Shown: positions 41,003-50,483, numbered from the stretch's first letter. The stretch: DNA of 61,702 bases from an uncultured Acidimicrobiales bacterium (GCA_937925335.1 CALEWY010000014.1:1-61702); one strand, 5' to 3'. Notes: a model not told the origin generated them from the sequence alone. A program made the numbers and translations.

Positions 41003-42814
41003 ATGGCCACCCCCTCCGCTGACTCTTCCGCCGATCTTTCGAAGATTCGCAATCTGTCGATCATCGCCCACATCGATCACGGCAAGTCGACCCTTGCTGA
41101 TCGCATGCTCGAACTGTGCGGAGCGGTCGAGGCTCGAGACATGCGAGCCCAGTACCTCGACTCGATGGACATCGAGCGGGAGCGCGGAATCACGATCAAG
41201 TTGCAGAGTGTCCATCTCGAGTGGAAGGGGCACACGATCAATCTGATCGACACCCCAGGCCACGTCGACTTTGGCTACGAGGTCAGCCGATCGCTGGCTG
41301 CCTGTGAGGGTGTGGTGTTGGTTGTCGACGCCGCACAGGGAATCGAAGCCCAGACGCTGGCGAACACCTATCTGGCGCTCGAAAACGACCTCGAGATCGT
41401 TCCGGCGCTCAACAAGATCGATCTGCCCGCCGCTGACCCCGAAAAGTTCGCTGGCGAAATCGAGCAGGTCCTTGGCCTTCCAGCCGACGATGTGCTGCGG
41501 ATGTCGGCCAAGACGGGTGTCGGCGTCGAAGATCTTCTCGACGCCATCATCGAACGAATTCCGCCGCCCGAAGGTGACCCGGACGGCCCGCTCCAAGCGC
41601 TGATCTTCGACTCGCACTTCGACACCTACCGCGGCGTGGTGTCGAGCATCCGGATCGTCAACGGCACGATGCGTCAAGGAGACAAGCTGCACTTCATGCA
41701 GGCTGGATCGACCCACACGGTCGATGAGATCGGCACGCGCACGCCTGAGAATTCGCCAGTCAAACAGCTCTCGGCTGGCCAAGTCGGGTATCTCATCGCC
41801 GGAATCAAAGATGTGCGTGAAGCGCGATCTGGTGAGACCGTCACCACCGAACACGACGGAGCGGAAGAAACGCTCGACGGCTATCGCGAACCACAACAGA
41901 TGGTGTTTTGTGGTCTGTACCCGGTCGACGGTGACGACTACGAAGACTTTCGCGACGCGCTTGAGAAACTGCGCCTCGACGACTCGAGTTTCTCGTTCGA
42001 GCCGGAAACGTCGAGCGCACTCGGTTTTGGGTTCCGCTGCGGCTTCCTCGGCCTGTTGCACATGGAGATCGTCCGTGAGCGTCTCGAGCGTGAGTTCGAC
42101 CTCAACCTGATCGCGACGTCACCGTCGGTGAACTACATCGTGACGATGAACAACGGCGAGGAGCGCTTCATCGACAACCCTGCCACTCTTCCGCCTTCGG
42201 GTGACTGGCAAAAGATCGATGAGCCGTACCTCAAGGCCTCGATGATCACGCCGTCTGAATACACCGGCACGCTCATGGAACTCTGTCAAAGTCGCCGCGG
42301 TCAGCTCGACAAGATGGAGTACCTCTCGCCCGATCGCCTCGAGATGGTCTACCGACTCCCGCTCGGCGAGGTCGTGATCGACTTCTTCGACCAGCTCAAG
42401 AGCCGCACGCAGGGGTATGCCAGCCTCGACTACGAAGCCGCCGGTTACGAGCCTGGTGATCTGGTCAAGGTCGACATCCTCTTCAACGGTGAACAGGTCG
42501 ATGCGTTCTCGACGATCGTGCATCGCGACAATGCGTTCGCCTACGGGAAACGGATGGCCGAAAAGCTCCGCGAGATCATTCCTCGCCAGCAGTTCGAGGT
42601 GCCGATCCAAGCGGCGATCGGCGGCAAGATCATCGCTCGCGAAACCGTGCGAGCCTTCCGAAAGGACGTCACGGCCAAGCTCTACGGCGGCGACGTCACT
42701 CGAAAGAACAAGCTGCTGAAGAAGCAGAAGGAAGGCAAGAAGAAGATGAAGAGCATCGGCCGGGTGGATATCCCGCCAGACACCTTCATCCGCGCCCTTC
42801 GGCTCGACGACTGA
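41003..42814 (+). CDS. lepA: elongation factor 4 (LepA)
   Basis: Ribosome-associated GTPase affecting elongation and 30S assembly. 603 residues: [19 protein letters not shown] (G1), RGITIK (G2), [21 protein letters not shown] (G3), NKID (G4), then the LepA-specific C-terminal domain ending in [31 protein letters not shown] 41003 is chosen over the upstream frame start because of the family N-terminus ([17 protein letters not shown]) and the TACCGT hexamer. Confidence 0.97.
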   Translation: MATPSADSSADLSKIRNLSIIAHIDHGKSTLADRMLELCGAVEARDMRAQYLDSMDIERERGITIKLQSVHLEWKGHTINLIDTPGHVDFGYEVSRSLAACEGVVLVVDAAQGIEAQTLANTYLALENDLEIVPALNKIDLPAADPEKFAGEIEQVLGLPADDVLRMSAKTGVGVEDLLDAIIERIPPPEGDPDGPLQALIFDSHFDTYRGVVSSIRIVNGTMRQGDKLHFMQAGSTHTVDEIGTRTPENSPVKQLSAGQVGYLIAGIKDVREARSGETVTTEHDGAEETLDGYREPQQMVFCGLYPVDGDDYEDFRDALEKLRLDDSSFSFEPETSSALGFGFRCGFLGLLHMEIVRERLEREFDLNLIATSPSVNYIVTMNNGEERFIDNPATLPPSGDWQKIDEPYLKASMITPSEYTGTLMELCQSRRGQLDKMEYLSPDRLEMVYRLPLGEVVIDFFDQLKSRTQGYASLDYEAAGYEPGDLVKVDILFNGEQVDAFSTIVHRDNAFAYGKRMAEKLREIIPRQQFEVPIQAAIGGKIIARETVRAFRKDVTAKLYGGDVTRKNKLLKKQKEGKKKMKSIGRVDIPPDTFIRALRLDD

Positions 42815-42816
42815 GC

Positions 42817-44175
42817 ATGCCGAGCTCCATCTTTTGGTTCCGCCGGGATCTTCGACTCGCCGATCACCCGGCACTGGCCGCAGCCGCCGCACGAGGTCCG
42901 GTCGTTGGTCTGTTCATCCGCGACGCTGAACTCGAGCAACGTTCGGGAGCCGCACGGCTGTCGTTCCTTCGCTCATCGCTGGCTGACCTCAACGCGTCGA
43001 TGGACGGGAACCTCGTCATCAAGACCGGGGCTCCAATCGAAGCCCTCCGCTCCGTGATCGCCGAGACCGGCGCAACCGCGGTGTTCGCCACCGACGACTA
43101 CGGGCCGTACGGCCGCTCCCGTGACACCGCCGTTGGTGAAGCACTCGCTGGTGATGGCATCGACGTCCACTACCTCGACTCGCCCTACGTCGTGCCACCC
43201 GGTTCGATCCTGAGCGGTGGAGGCACGCCCTACAAGGTGTTCACCCCGTTCTTTAAGGCGTGGAAGAAACACGGTTGGCCCGCTCCCGGGGGAGTGGTTG
43301 AGGTCAACTGGGACACCTCGCTCGAGAGTGAACCGATCGGTGAGCTTCCAGAGACTGGCTCCGAACTGCCGGCAGCCGGCGAAGCCGCAGCGTGGGAACG
43401 AGCGGATGCGTTCCTGGCCGATGCGGTCTTCCGCTACGACGAGGCACGGAATGACCCAGGCATCGAGGGAACCTCGCGACTCTCGCCGTACCTGAAGTTC
43501 GGAACGATCCATCCTCGCCAACTGCTCGATCGGCTCGGCGACACTCGCGACGAAGACGTCTTCCGATCCGAACTGTGCTGGCGTGATTTCTACGCCGAGG
43601 TGCTCTTCCAGCGGCCGGACTCTGCCCGCAACGCCTTCGTTGCAAAGATGGTCGACATGGAGATCGACGAGGGGCCACTCGCCGACGAACGATTCGATGC
43701 GTGGCGCACGGGTCAGACCGGATACCCGATCGTCGACGCCGGCATGCGCCAGCTGCTCGCCGAGGGATGGATGCACAACCGCGTCCGCATGATCGTCGGC
43801 AGCTTCCTCGTCAAAGACCTGCACCTCGACTGGTCACGCGGTGCCCGACACTTCATGACACATCTCGTCGACGGCGATCTCGCCTCCAACAGCCACGGCT
43901 GGCAATGGGTCGCTGGTACCGGTACCGACGCCTCGCCGTACTTTCGAGTCTTCAATCCCGTCGGTCAGAGCCGAAAGTTCGACCCGACCGCTCGGTATCT
44001 ACGCCGGTGGGTTCCCGAAATCGCCCACCTCGACGACAAGTCGATCCACGAACCCTGGACCTGCAAAGCCGGCGCACCCGCCGGCTATCCCGGACCCATC
44101 GTGGATCACGCCGCAGAACGCATCGAAGCCCTCGACCGGCTCAAACGCCTGAAGAACAGGTTGGAAGAGGGTTAG
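42817..44175 (+). CDS. phr: deoxyribodipyrimidine photolyase
   Basis: Light-dependent repair of cyclobutane pyrimidine dimers; FAD cofactor plus antenna chromophore. 452 residues: photolyase N-terminal alpha/beta domain (SIFWFRRDLRLADHPAL) and FAD-binding domain (GTSRLSPYLKFGTIHPRQL, ELCWRDFYAEVL, WRTGQTGYPIVDAGMRQL, GWMHNRVRMIVGSFLVKDL, LASNSHGWQWVAGTGTDASPYFRVFNPV). Two bases after lepA, so co-transcribed. It occupies the slot where hemW often sits between lepA and hrcA. Confidence 0.95.
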   Translation: MPSSIFWFRRDLRLADHPALAAAAARGPVVGLFIRDAELEQRSGAARLSFLRSSLADLNASMDGNLVIKTGAPIEALRSVIAETGATAVFATDDYGPYGRSRDTAVGEALAGDGIDVHYLDSPYVVPPGSILSGGGTPYKVFTPFFKAWKKHGWPAPGGVVEVNWDTSLESEPIGELPETGSELPAAGEAAAWERADAFLADAVFRYDEARNDPGIEGTSRLSPYLKFGTIHPRQLLDRLGDTRDEDVFRSELCWRDFYAEVLFQRPDSARNAFVAKMVDMEIDEGPLADERFDAWRTGQTGYPIVDAGMRQLLAEGWMHNRVRMIVGSFLVKDLHLDWSRGARHFMTHLVDGDLASNSHGWQWVAGTGTDASPYFRVFNPVGQSRKFDPTARYLRRWVPEIAHLDDKSIHEPWTCKAGAPAGYPGPIVDHAAERIEALDRLKRLKNRLEEG

Positions 44176-44199
44176 CACGGGGTAAGCCCGCTTCTGCCG

Positions 44200-44205
44200 T
44201 AGAAT
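44200..44205 (+). promoter_or_regulatory. leaderless -10 hexamer of hrcA
   Basis: TAGAAT nine bases before ATG 44215. TTAGCAC at 44172-44178 matches one half of the CIRCE operator, but no GAGTGCTAA partner follows. Confidence 0.5.
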
Positions 44206-44214
44206 TGAAAGCCC

Positions 44215-45210
44215 ATGTTGGACGAACGCAAAGCAGCGATTCTCCGGGCTGTCGTGCAGGAGTACATCGAGACGGCGCAACCGGTCGGATCCAGTGCCGT
44301 GGCCAAGGCCACCGCACTGTCCGTTTCGCCTGCGACGGTTCGCAACGACATGGCCAACCTCGAGTCCGAGGGGTACCTCCACCAGCCCCACACGAGCGCT
44401 GGTCGTGTGCCGACCGATCTTGGCTACCGCTACTTCGTCGATTCGGTCGGTGCGGCCGCTCTCGGGCGCCCAGACAGTCGCCAGATCGTCCAGTTCTTCA
44501 CCGACATGCGTGGTGAGATCGAAGATCTGATGCGCGAAACCGCCGGTCTGCTCAGTCGGCTCACCGACTACGCCGCCGTCGTGGTCGACCACTCGTCCGA
44601 CGCGGCGTCGGTGCGCTCGTTTCAGCTCGTCTCGCTCACGCCCGAGGTGGCGCTCGCTGTGGTCGTGTTGTCGAACGGTGTCGTCGACAAACACACCATT
44701 GAGTTGACGAAGCCGATGACGCCGGCCGAGCTCGACCGGGTTGGTGCGGCGGTTGCCGATTCGCTGATCGACAATCCACTGAACGAACCGGGCGAGCTCG
44801 TCAGCTCGAAGGACCAAGAGCTCGACAAGCTCGCAGCGCTCGTGCTCGAGCGAACCTCGGGTGTCGAGGTCGATGCCGATCGGGTCTACGTCGACGGCAC
44901 GTCTCGCTTCATCAGTGCGTTCGACGCCGTCGACCCGGTGAGCCAAGTGCTGACCATCCTCGAACAACAACTCGTCGTGGTGAGCTTGATGACCGACGTC
45001 CTCGACCGAGGATTGTCGGTCGCAATCGGCTCCGAGACCGGTCTCGAGCCCCTCGAAGCCTGCAGCGTCGTCGTCTCGCCCTACCAGATCGATGGTGAGG
45101 AAGCTGGCTCGATCGCTGTCCTTGGACCGACCCGTATGAACTATCCCCAGGCGATGGCGGCCGTTGCCGTCGTCAGCCGGCAACTCGGCCAACGCCTCAG
45201 CGATGGCTGA
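44215..45210 (+). CDS. hrcA: heat-inducible transcription repressor HrcA
   Basis: Repressor of class I heat-shock genes, binding CIRCE. 331 residues: N-terminal winged helix ([71 protein letters not shown]) and GAF-like C-terminal domain ending with LGPTRMNYPQAMAAVAVVSRQL. hrcA-dnaJ-rsmE order is usual in actinobacteria. No complete CIRCE is seen in its own promoter, so its targets are probably elsewhere (groES/groEL). Confidence 0.96.
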   Translation: MLDERKAAILRAVVQEYIETAQPVGSSAVAKATALSVSPATVRNDMANLESEGYLHQPHTSAGRVPTDLGYRYFVDSVGAAALGRPDSRQIVQFFTDMRGEIEDLMRETAGLLSRLTDYAAVVVDHSSDAASVRSFQLVSLTPEVALAVVVLSNGVVDKHTIELTKPMTPAELDRVGAAVADSLIDNPLNEPGELVSSKDQELDKLAALVLERTSGVEVDADRVYVDGTSRFISAFDAVDPVSQVLTILEQQLVVVSLMTDVLDRGLSVAIGSETGLEPLEACSVVVSPYQIDGEEAGSIAVLGPTRMNYPQAMAAVAVVSRQLGQRLSDG

Positions 45211-45242
45211 GTGCCGCCGACCGGATAACCCCCCGAACTACC

Positions 45243-45260
45243 CCCGCATGACCCGCATGA
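45243..45260 (+). repeat. 9-bp tandem repeat x2 in the hrcA/dnaJ gap
   Basis: CCCGCATGA at 45243-45251 and 45252-45260, upstream of the TTG start of dnaJ. Confidence 0.8.
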
Positions 45261-45278
45261 GAGAGAACTCCCGAACCG

Positions 45279-46391
45279 TTGGCTGATTACTACGAACTGC
45301 TGGGCGTCGATCGATCGGCCGATGCCGACACGATCAAGAAGTCGTACCGCAAGCTCGCGCGCCAGCTGCATCCCGATGCGAACCCTGGTGATGCCGAGGC
45401 AGAAGCCCGCTTCAAGCAGGTTGCCGAGGCCTATGAGGTTTTGAGCGACGCCGACAAGCGTGCGAACTATGACCGTTTCGGTTCTGCAACCGGCCCAGGT
45501 GGCGCCGGTGGCTTCGGCGGTGGCGATCCATTCGGCGGTGGCCTCGGCGATCTCTTCGATGCGTTCTTCAACAACACCGGTGGCGGCGGTGGCGGCAGCG
45601 CCCGCCAGCGAGGTGTCGACCTCGAAGTCGTCGCAAACCTCGATCTCGAAGACACCGTCACCGGCGTCGCCAAGGACGTCAAGGTTCGCACCGCCGTCAC
45701 GTGTGACACCTGTGAGGCCACCGGCGCCGCTCCCGGAGCCGATGTTGCAACCTGTGGCGAGTGCAACGGTGCGGGCCAAGTGCGTCAGCTTCGCCAGTCG
45801 ATCCTCGGGCAGATGGTCACCACCGCGGCGTGCCCACGTTGCGGCGGCGAAGGAAAGACGATCTCGAAACCCTGCGGCGACTGCGCCGGTGAGGGACGGC
45901 GGGTTGAAGAACGCAACTACAGCGTCGACGTTCCCGCCGGTGTCTCACACGGCTCCACCCTGCGTCTGACCGGGCGCGGTGCGGTTGGTCCACGAGGTGG
46001 GGGAGCGGGCGATCTCTATGTCGAGATTCGCGTCAACCCGCATCCCGTCTTCGATCGAGATGGCGACAACCTGCTCGCTCAACTCCACGTGACGATGACA
46101 CAGGCGGCACTCGGCGCAACGGTGACCTTCGAAGCGATCGATGGTGACATCGATGTCGACATTCCCGTCGGTGCGCAATCCGGCGCGGTGTTCTCCTTCC
46201 GGGACCGTGGTGTGCCACGGCTTCGTGGACGGGGGCGCGGCGAACTGCAGCTCACGCTCCTCGTCGACACACCAACCGAACTCAGCGACGAAGATGAGGC
46301 GTTGCTCCGTCAATTCGCTGAGCAACGCTCCGAGCGAGTGAACGAACCTCGCGAAGGCGGGTTCTTCTCGAAGTTCAAGTCGCGTTCATGA
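45279..46391 (+). CDS. dnaJ: chaperone DnaJ
   Basis: Hsp40 co-chaperone stimulating DnaK. 370 residues: J domain (1-65, [34 protein letters not shown], with HPD), Gly-rich region (70-105), four CxxCxGxG-type zinc motifs ([32 protein letters not shown], about 145-205), and C-terminal beta domains. The start is TTG at 45279, inferred because ADYYELLGV is the family N-terminus and no in-frame ATG/GTG is close. Overlaps rsmE by four bases. Confidence 0.95.
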   Translation: MADYYELLGVDRSADADTIKKSYRKLARQLHPDANPGDAEAEARFKQVAEAYEVLSDADKRANYDRFGSATGPGGAGGFGGGDPFGGGLGDLFDAFFNNTGGGGGGSARQRGVDLEVVANLDLEDTVTGVAKDVKVRTAVTCDTCEATGAAPGADVATCGECNGAGQVRQLRQSILGQMVTTAACPRCGGEGKTISKPCGDCAGEGRRVEERNYSVDVPAGVSHGSTLRLTGRGAVGPRGGGAGDLYVEIRVNPHPVFDRDGDNLLAQLHVTMTQAALGATVTFEAIDGDIDVDIPVGAQSGAVFSFRDRGVPRLRGRGRGELQLTLLVDTPTELSDEDEALLRQFAEQRSERVNEPREGGFFSKFKSRS

Positions 46392-47095
46392 GCGGCCTGG
46401 TGACGCGGCGCCATCTTCCGATGGCGTTCGTTGCCGACATTACTTCTCCCGAGCTCGATCCAGCTGATGAGCGTCATCTCACCAAGGCACTGCGTCTTGG
46501 TGACGGCGACGCGTTCGGTGTCAGCGATGGTGCCGGAGGCTGGGTCGAGGTTCGCTTCGTCGCCGGTTCGGGAATCGAACTCGCCGGTGAACCGGTCGTC
46601 GAGCCAGCGCCGACGGACCATCTGACCGTCGGGTTCACCCCGGTGAAGGGTGAACGGGCCGAGTGGTTTGTGCAGAAGCTGACCGAGATCGGGGTCGACT
46701 CGATCCTGCCCCTCGTCACCGAGCGCAGCGTGGTCCGGTGGGACGCCGCCAAGGCCGACAAGTTGCACGCCCGCTTTCTCACCACGGCAAGAGAGGCCGC
46801 CATGCAATGCCGTCGTCTCTGGCTGCCGACGATCGAACCACTCACGTCACTCTCATCGGGTGGCCTGCTGGGTGGAGCGACACGTGGAGCGAAGAGGCCG
46901 CTCGCGGATCCCGCAGGCCGGGCACTGCGATCTGATGATCGCACATTGTTGGTTGGTCCCGAAGGTGGTTGGAGCACCTCCGAAGCGGCCGATGCCGACC
47001 TGGTCGCCCTGCCTGGTGCGGTGCTTCGGGCTGAAACTGCCGCTGTTTCAGCGGGTGTGATGCTTGCCGCTGCCCGCGATGGGTTGCTCTCCTAA
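46388..47095 (+). CDS. rsmE: 16S rRNA (uracil1498-N3)-methyltransferase
   Basis: SPOUT-class rRNA methylase. 235 residues: [28 protein letters not shown] (PUA-like N-terminal domain), [50 protein letters not shown] and [18 protein letters not shown] (knotted SAM site). Couples to dnaJ by ATGA overlap, as in many actinobacteria. Confidence 0.94.
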   Translation: MSGLVTRRHLPMAFVADITSPELDPADERHLTKALRLGDGDAFGVSDGAGGWVEVRFVAGSGIELAGEPVVEPAPTDHLTVGFTPVKGERAEWFVQKLTEIGVDSILPLVTERSVVRWDAAKADKLHARFLTTAREAAMQCRRLWLPTIEPLTSLSSGGLLGGATRGAKRPLADPAGRALRSDDRTLLVGPEGGWSTSEAADADLVALPGAVLRAETAAVSAGVMLAAARDGLLS

Positions 47096-47161
47096 GCACT
47101 CGAGCGGCGCTGCCTGAGCCAATCGGACTGACCAACTTAGGGAAATGAACACAGGCGGTGG

Positions 47162-47190
47162 TTGAACCTACGCTCAGTGACGTCTAGGTT
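47162..47190 (+). promoter_or_regulatory. promoter of the BldD-like gene
   Basis: TTGAAC (47162-47167), 17-base spacer, TAGGTT (47185-47190). The spacer contains AGTGA (47176-47180), one half of the Streptomyces BldD-box. The leader to ATG 47288 is about 90 bases and includes a small stem AGGAAC / GTTCCT (47204-47223). Confidence 0.5.
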
Positions 47191-47287
47191 GACGCCCGGT
47201 GGGAGGAACCGGTTCGTGTTCCTTGCAACTTTGACCCTGCGACTCGCGAGCCCGTGGAGCAGCTGAACACCCCGTGTGAGGGAGAGT

Positions 47288-47818
47288 ATGGACGACGATT
47301 TGAACGAAGCGGGTTCTGAATACGGACGCCGTGTTGGCGAACGTCTTCGGGCCATCCGTCGACAGAAGCGCCTGTCGCTTCAAGACGTGGAAGCTTCGTC
47401 AAGCCAAGAATTCAAAGCATCGGTCCTCGGGGCCTACGAGCGCGGAGAGCGAGCGATCTCGGTTCCGAGACTGGAGCGCCTCGCCGGGTTCTACAACGTG
47501 CCGATCGACCAGCTGTTGCCACGAGCAACCAACGTTGGGGTGACCCCCGGCCTGGTCGACCTGACCGATCGCACCGGCCGAGCCGGGGTCACACTCGATC
47601 TCACGTCGCTCGACTCGGTGACCGGTGCGGAGGGTGAGATGCTCGCTCGTTACCTGGCCATGATCCAAGTGCAGCGCCAGGACTTCAACGGTCGGGTGCT
47701 CACGGTTCGTCAAGACGACCTTCGAGCCGTCGCTTGCATCCTCGGTGTTGAGTTCGACCAGGCGGTCGATCGCCTCGCCGACCTCGGCCTGGCAACCAGC
47801 CAACCAGCACAGAGCTAG
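47288..47818 (+). CDS. bldD: BldD-like helix-turn-helix regulator with c-di-GMP-binding-type C-terminus
   Basis: 176 residues from ATG 47288, which has GGGAGAG directly upstream (an in-frame GTG at 47276 is less likely). N-terminal Xre-type DNA-binding domain (1-80, YGRRVGERLRAIRRQKRLSLQDVE and VLGAYERGERAISVPRLERLAGFYNVP), closely like BldD. The C-terminal domain carries R130-Q-D132, eight residues, then R141-Q-D-D144. Streptomyces BldD binds a c-di-GMP tetramer through RGD-x8-RQDD, so only the Gly differs. Likely a c-di-GMP-responsive regulator. It has its own promoter and ends 10 bases from the convergent pseudokinase-like gene. Confidence 0.85.
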   Translation: MDDDLNEAGSEYGRRVGERLRAIRRQKRLSLQDVEASSSQEFKASVLGAYERGERAISVPRLERLAGFYNVPIDQLLPRATNVGVTPGLVDLTDRTGRAGVTLDLTSLDSVTGAEGEMLARYLAMIQVQRQDFNGRVLTVRQDDLRAVACILGVEFDQAVDRLADLGLATSQPAQS

Positions 47819-47828
47819 TCACAACGGG

Positions 47829-48827
47829 CTAACGCCCGATCCGCTCGATCTGACTGCGCCCTGCGGGGCCGGTCGCCCACAGCCCGCACTCGCCTTCCTC
47901 ATCGATCTCGAAGGCGAGTTCGGTCGCGCCTGGGACCACGGCTGCTGGAGTGGCCAGAGCACCATCTTTCGCGTCGTCGACGAGCCACACGGTGTTCGAA
48001 TCGGGATCGAGATAAGCCGCTCCGGTCGCACAACCCGTTGCCGCCCCAGCTCGATCGAATCGATACCACGACCCGTCGATGAGCACGGGATCTCCCTCCG
48101 CGTCGAGAACAGCGGTCTCCGAACTCGGGCCGAATGGTCCGATGAAGCGACCGATCAACGCCAGGCCAACGAAGACGGCGACGAGGAGCATCCCGCGCCG
48201 AGTCGGACGCTGCGCATCTGGCTCGGGAACGTCAGGCGTGATGGGTCGCTCCACGGCGAGTGGCGCGAGCCAGCGACCAATCCGATGAGCCGAGGTCGCC
48301 TCATCGGCGGCAGCGAGCCGTTCGACGATTCGCTCCCACTCGGCACGGTTCGCAACGGTGACGTCCTCCGCGTCCCATCGGGTGAGCAGGTCGCTGATCA
48401 CCATGCCGACCGCTCGCAGATCATCGATCGGGTCTGTGGCCACACCACTCGGGCTACACAGCACGATCGACTCGTTGTCGCCCCCGGGACGGGTGCCCGC
48501 ACCGATGATGATGTGGTCGAGCGTGATCTTGCCGTGAACCAGGCCCTGATCATGAATGCCGGCAAGCCCTCGAGCCAGACGAACCAGAAGGCGAGCGACT
48601 GCGGGTGGATCTTCTCGAGAGGTACGCAGGGTGCGCTGCCCGCCGTGTTCGGTCTGGATGACGACAGGGTTGTCCGTCACGCGGAGAAAGCGCACCACGA
48701 TGGGGCTTCGCACTTCGGCGAGCCATTTGGCTTCCGCCATTCGGTCAGAGCGGTCGCCCGTCAGCGCCGTCTTGGAGACAGCAAGCGTGCCGTCATCGAG
48801 TGTGGTCGTGGTGATTCGCGTGGCCAT
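47829..48827 (-). CDS. protein kinase-like (pseudokinase) single-pass membrane protein
   Basis: 332 residues from ATG 48827 (GGAG seven bases upstream). Residues 15-190 follow the protein-kinase plan: an alphaC/beta4-like EAKWLAEVRSPIVVRFLRV, a long helix LLVRLARGLAGIHDQG, LVHGKITLDHIII (96-108) where kinases have HRDLKPxNI, and IDDLRAVGMVISDLL like the alphaF segment. There is no glycine-rich loop, no clear catalytic Asp in HxD form and no DFG, so catalysis is unlikely. A membrane helix spans about 213-230, followed by a ~100-residue extracellular domain. Function unknown. Longer upstream frames reaching 49307 run antisense into phoH and are rejected. Confidence 0.68.
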   Translation of the reverse strand: MATRITTTTLDDGTLAVSKTALTGDRSDRMAEAKWLAEVRSPIVVRFLRVTDNPVVIQTEHGGQRTLRTSREDPPAVARLLVRLARGLAGIHDQGLVHGKITLDHIIIGAGTRPGGDNESIVLCSPSGVATDPIDDLRAVGMVISDLLTRWDAEDVTVANRAEWERIVERLAAADEATSAHRIGRWLAPLAVERPITPDVPEPDAQRPTRRGMLLVAVFVGLALIGRFIGPFGPSSETAVLDAEGDPVLIDGSWYRFDRAGAATGCATGAAYLDPDSNTVWLVDDAKDGALATPAAVVPGATELAFEIDEEGECGLWATGPAGRSQIERIGR

Positions 48828-48999
48828 AGCCCGCTCCGTCAGGTTCGTGTGAAGGATGCGGGTGTTGTTGAACACCAAGGCCGGATCAACCGGGAACGAG
48901 AACGGTATCGGGCGGTGTTGTTGCGATGCAAGGGGAGTGCAGGTGGAATCCGGAGGGGTGACGGCCGCGTCTTCGAGTATTCTCGCCTGCCACGATGAG

Positions 49000-49953
49000 A
49001 TGCTGCCTGTGAAAATCAATATCGATTCCAACCAACTGATGGCTGGGCTGCTCGGCGAACGCGACGAGTACCTCCGGATCGTCGAATCGGCGTTCGACGC
49101 AACGATCCACGCCAGAGGGAACGAAATCTCGATCGAGGGCCGAGAGGCGGCTGATGCGGCCACGATCGTCGAGGAGCTCGTCATCTTGCTGAAGCAGGGC
49201 CAGAACCTCACGCAAGCGATGGTGACGCGTTCGGTCGACATGGTTCGGTCGAACGAATCGCCATCCGCGGTGCTGACCGACCGGATCCTCACCACGGCTC
49301 GTGGCAAAGCCGTCCGGCCGAAGACCGCCGGACAAAAGCACTATCTCGATGCAATTCGCACCAACATGATCACGTTCGGGATCGGTCCCGCTGGCACCGG
49401 CAAGAGCTGGCTCGCGGTCGCATGTGCCGTGCAGGCGTTGCAGGCCAAAGAGGTTGAGCGAATCTTGCTGACTCGTCCTGCCGTTGAAGCGGGCGAGCGG
49501 CTTGGCTATTTGCCTGGCGATCTCATGTCCAAGGTCGATCCCTACCTTCGGCCGCTGTATGACGCCCTCCACGACATGGTCGGCGCAGACGGGATGGCGA
49601 AACTCTTCGAGAAGAACGCCGTCGAAGTCGCTCCGCTCGCGTTCATGCGAGGCCGGACCCTGAACGACAGCTTCATCATTCTCGACGAGGCGCAGAACAC
49701 GACCCCCGAGCAGATGAAGATGTTCCTCACCCGCATCGGGTTCGGGTCGCGCGTTGTGGTGACCGGTGACCAAACGCAGGTTGATGTCTCGGGAGGCCGA
49801 AGCGGGCTCGACGAAGTCGAGCGAATCCTGGACGGGGTCGGCGACATGGCGTTCGTGCGGTTGCGCTCGAAGGACGTCGTTCGTCATCGCATCGTGCAAG
49901 ACATCGTCGATGCCTATGACCGCCACGAGGGCGACAAGTCCAAACGCCGATGA
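49000..49953 (+). CDS. phoH: PhoH-family ATPase
   Basis: 317 residues from ATG 49000, starting VKINIDSNQLMAGLLGERDEYLRIVESAF. Walker A GIGPAGTGKSWLAVACAV, VEAGERLGYLPGDLMSKVDPYLRPLYDAL, Walker B SFIILDEAQNTTPEQMKMFLTRIGFGSRVVVTGDQTQVD are diagnostic. PhoH proteins are putative RNA helicase/ATPases linked to rRNA maturation with YbeY, the next gene (overlap ATGA at 49950). TATTCT at 48978-48983 is a possible -10. Confidence 0.95.
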   Translation: MLPVKINIDSNQLMAGLLGERDEYLRIVESAFDATIHARGNEISIEGREAADAATIVEELVILLKQGQNLTQAMVTRSVDMVRSNESPSAVLTDRILTTARGKAVRPKTAGQKHYLDAIRTNMITFGIGPAGTGKSWLAVACAVQALQAKEVERILLTRPAVEAGERLGYLPGDLMSKVDPYLRPLYDALHDMVGADGMAKLFEKNAVEVAPLAFMRGRTLNDSFIILDEAQNTTPEQMKMFLTRIGFGSRVVVTGDQTQVDVSGGRSGLDEVERILDGVGDMAFVRLRSKDVVRHRIVQDIVDAYDRHEGDKSKRR

Positions 49954-50483
49954 CCGCCGACCGTGAGCGCGAAGGGCTGAGCGTCGGCTTCGGTGATGAG
50001 AGCTCCCCCGACGATGGTTCTGGCGAAGACGGGTTTGCTGACAGACCGTCGCAGATCTGCGACATCGTTCTCGACACGCTCGAGGGCGAGGGTGTGCAGT
50101 TCGGCCATATCGACGTGACCCTCATCGATGCTGAAGAGATGGCGGCGCTCAACGTCGAACACATGGGCCACGTTGGCCCAACCGACGTGTTGTCCTTTCC
50201 CATGGATGCAGATGAGCCTGACGTCGATCCCGGAGACGGCCCGGTTCGTCACCTGGGTGACATCGTGATCTGCCCGTCGGTTGCCACCACGCAAGCGCCG
50301 GATCACGCAGGCAGCGTCGATGCCGAGTTCACGCTGCTCACCATTCACGGCGTGTTGCACATCTTGGGCCACGATCATGCCGAGCCGGATGAAACAGCGG
50401 TGATGGTCGCACGCGAACGACATCATCTCGCCCGTTACGGCCTCGATCATCCGGGCGCACAGGAACGAGAACCGCAGCGATGA
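49950..50483 (+). CDS. ybeY: endoribonuclease YbeY
   Basis: Zinc-dependent RNase for 16S rRNA 3'-end maturation and ribosome quality control. 177 residues; the metal site is HGVLHILGHDH with H133, H137 and H143. GPTDVLSFPMD is the second family motif. The first ~30 residues are an acidic extension. Four-base overlaps with both phoH and the following CBS gene. Confidence 0.95.
   Translation: MTADREREGLSVGFGDESSPDDGSGEDGFADRPSQICDIVLDTLEGEGVQFGHIDVTLIDAEEMAALNVEHMGHVGPTDVLSFPMDADEPDVDPGDGPVRHLGDIVICPSVATTQAPDHAGSVDAEFTLLTIHGVLHILGHDHAEPDETAVMVARERHHLARYGLDHPGAQEREPQR

Noticed and set aside
47745-48998. 417-codon plus-strand frame opposite the pseudokinase-like gene
   Set aside because: The minus-strand product has a membrane helix, kinase-like motifs and a Shine-Dalgarno; the plus-strand product is low-quality Arg/His-rich sequence.
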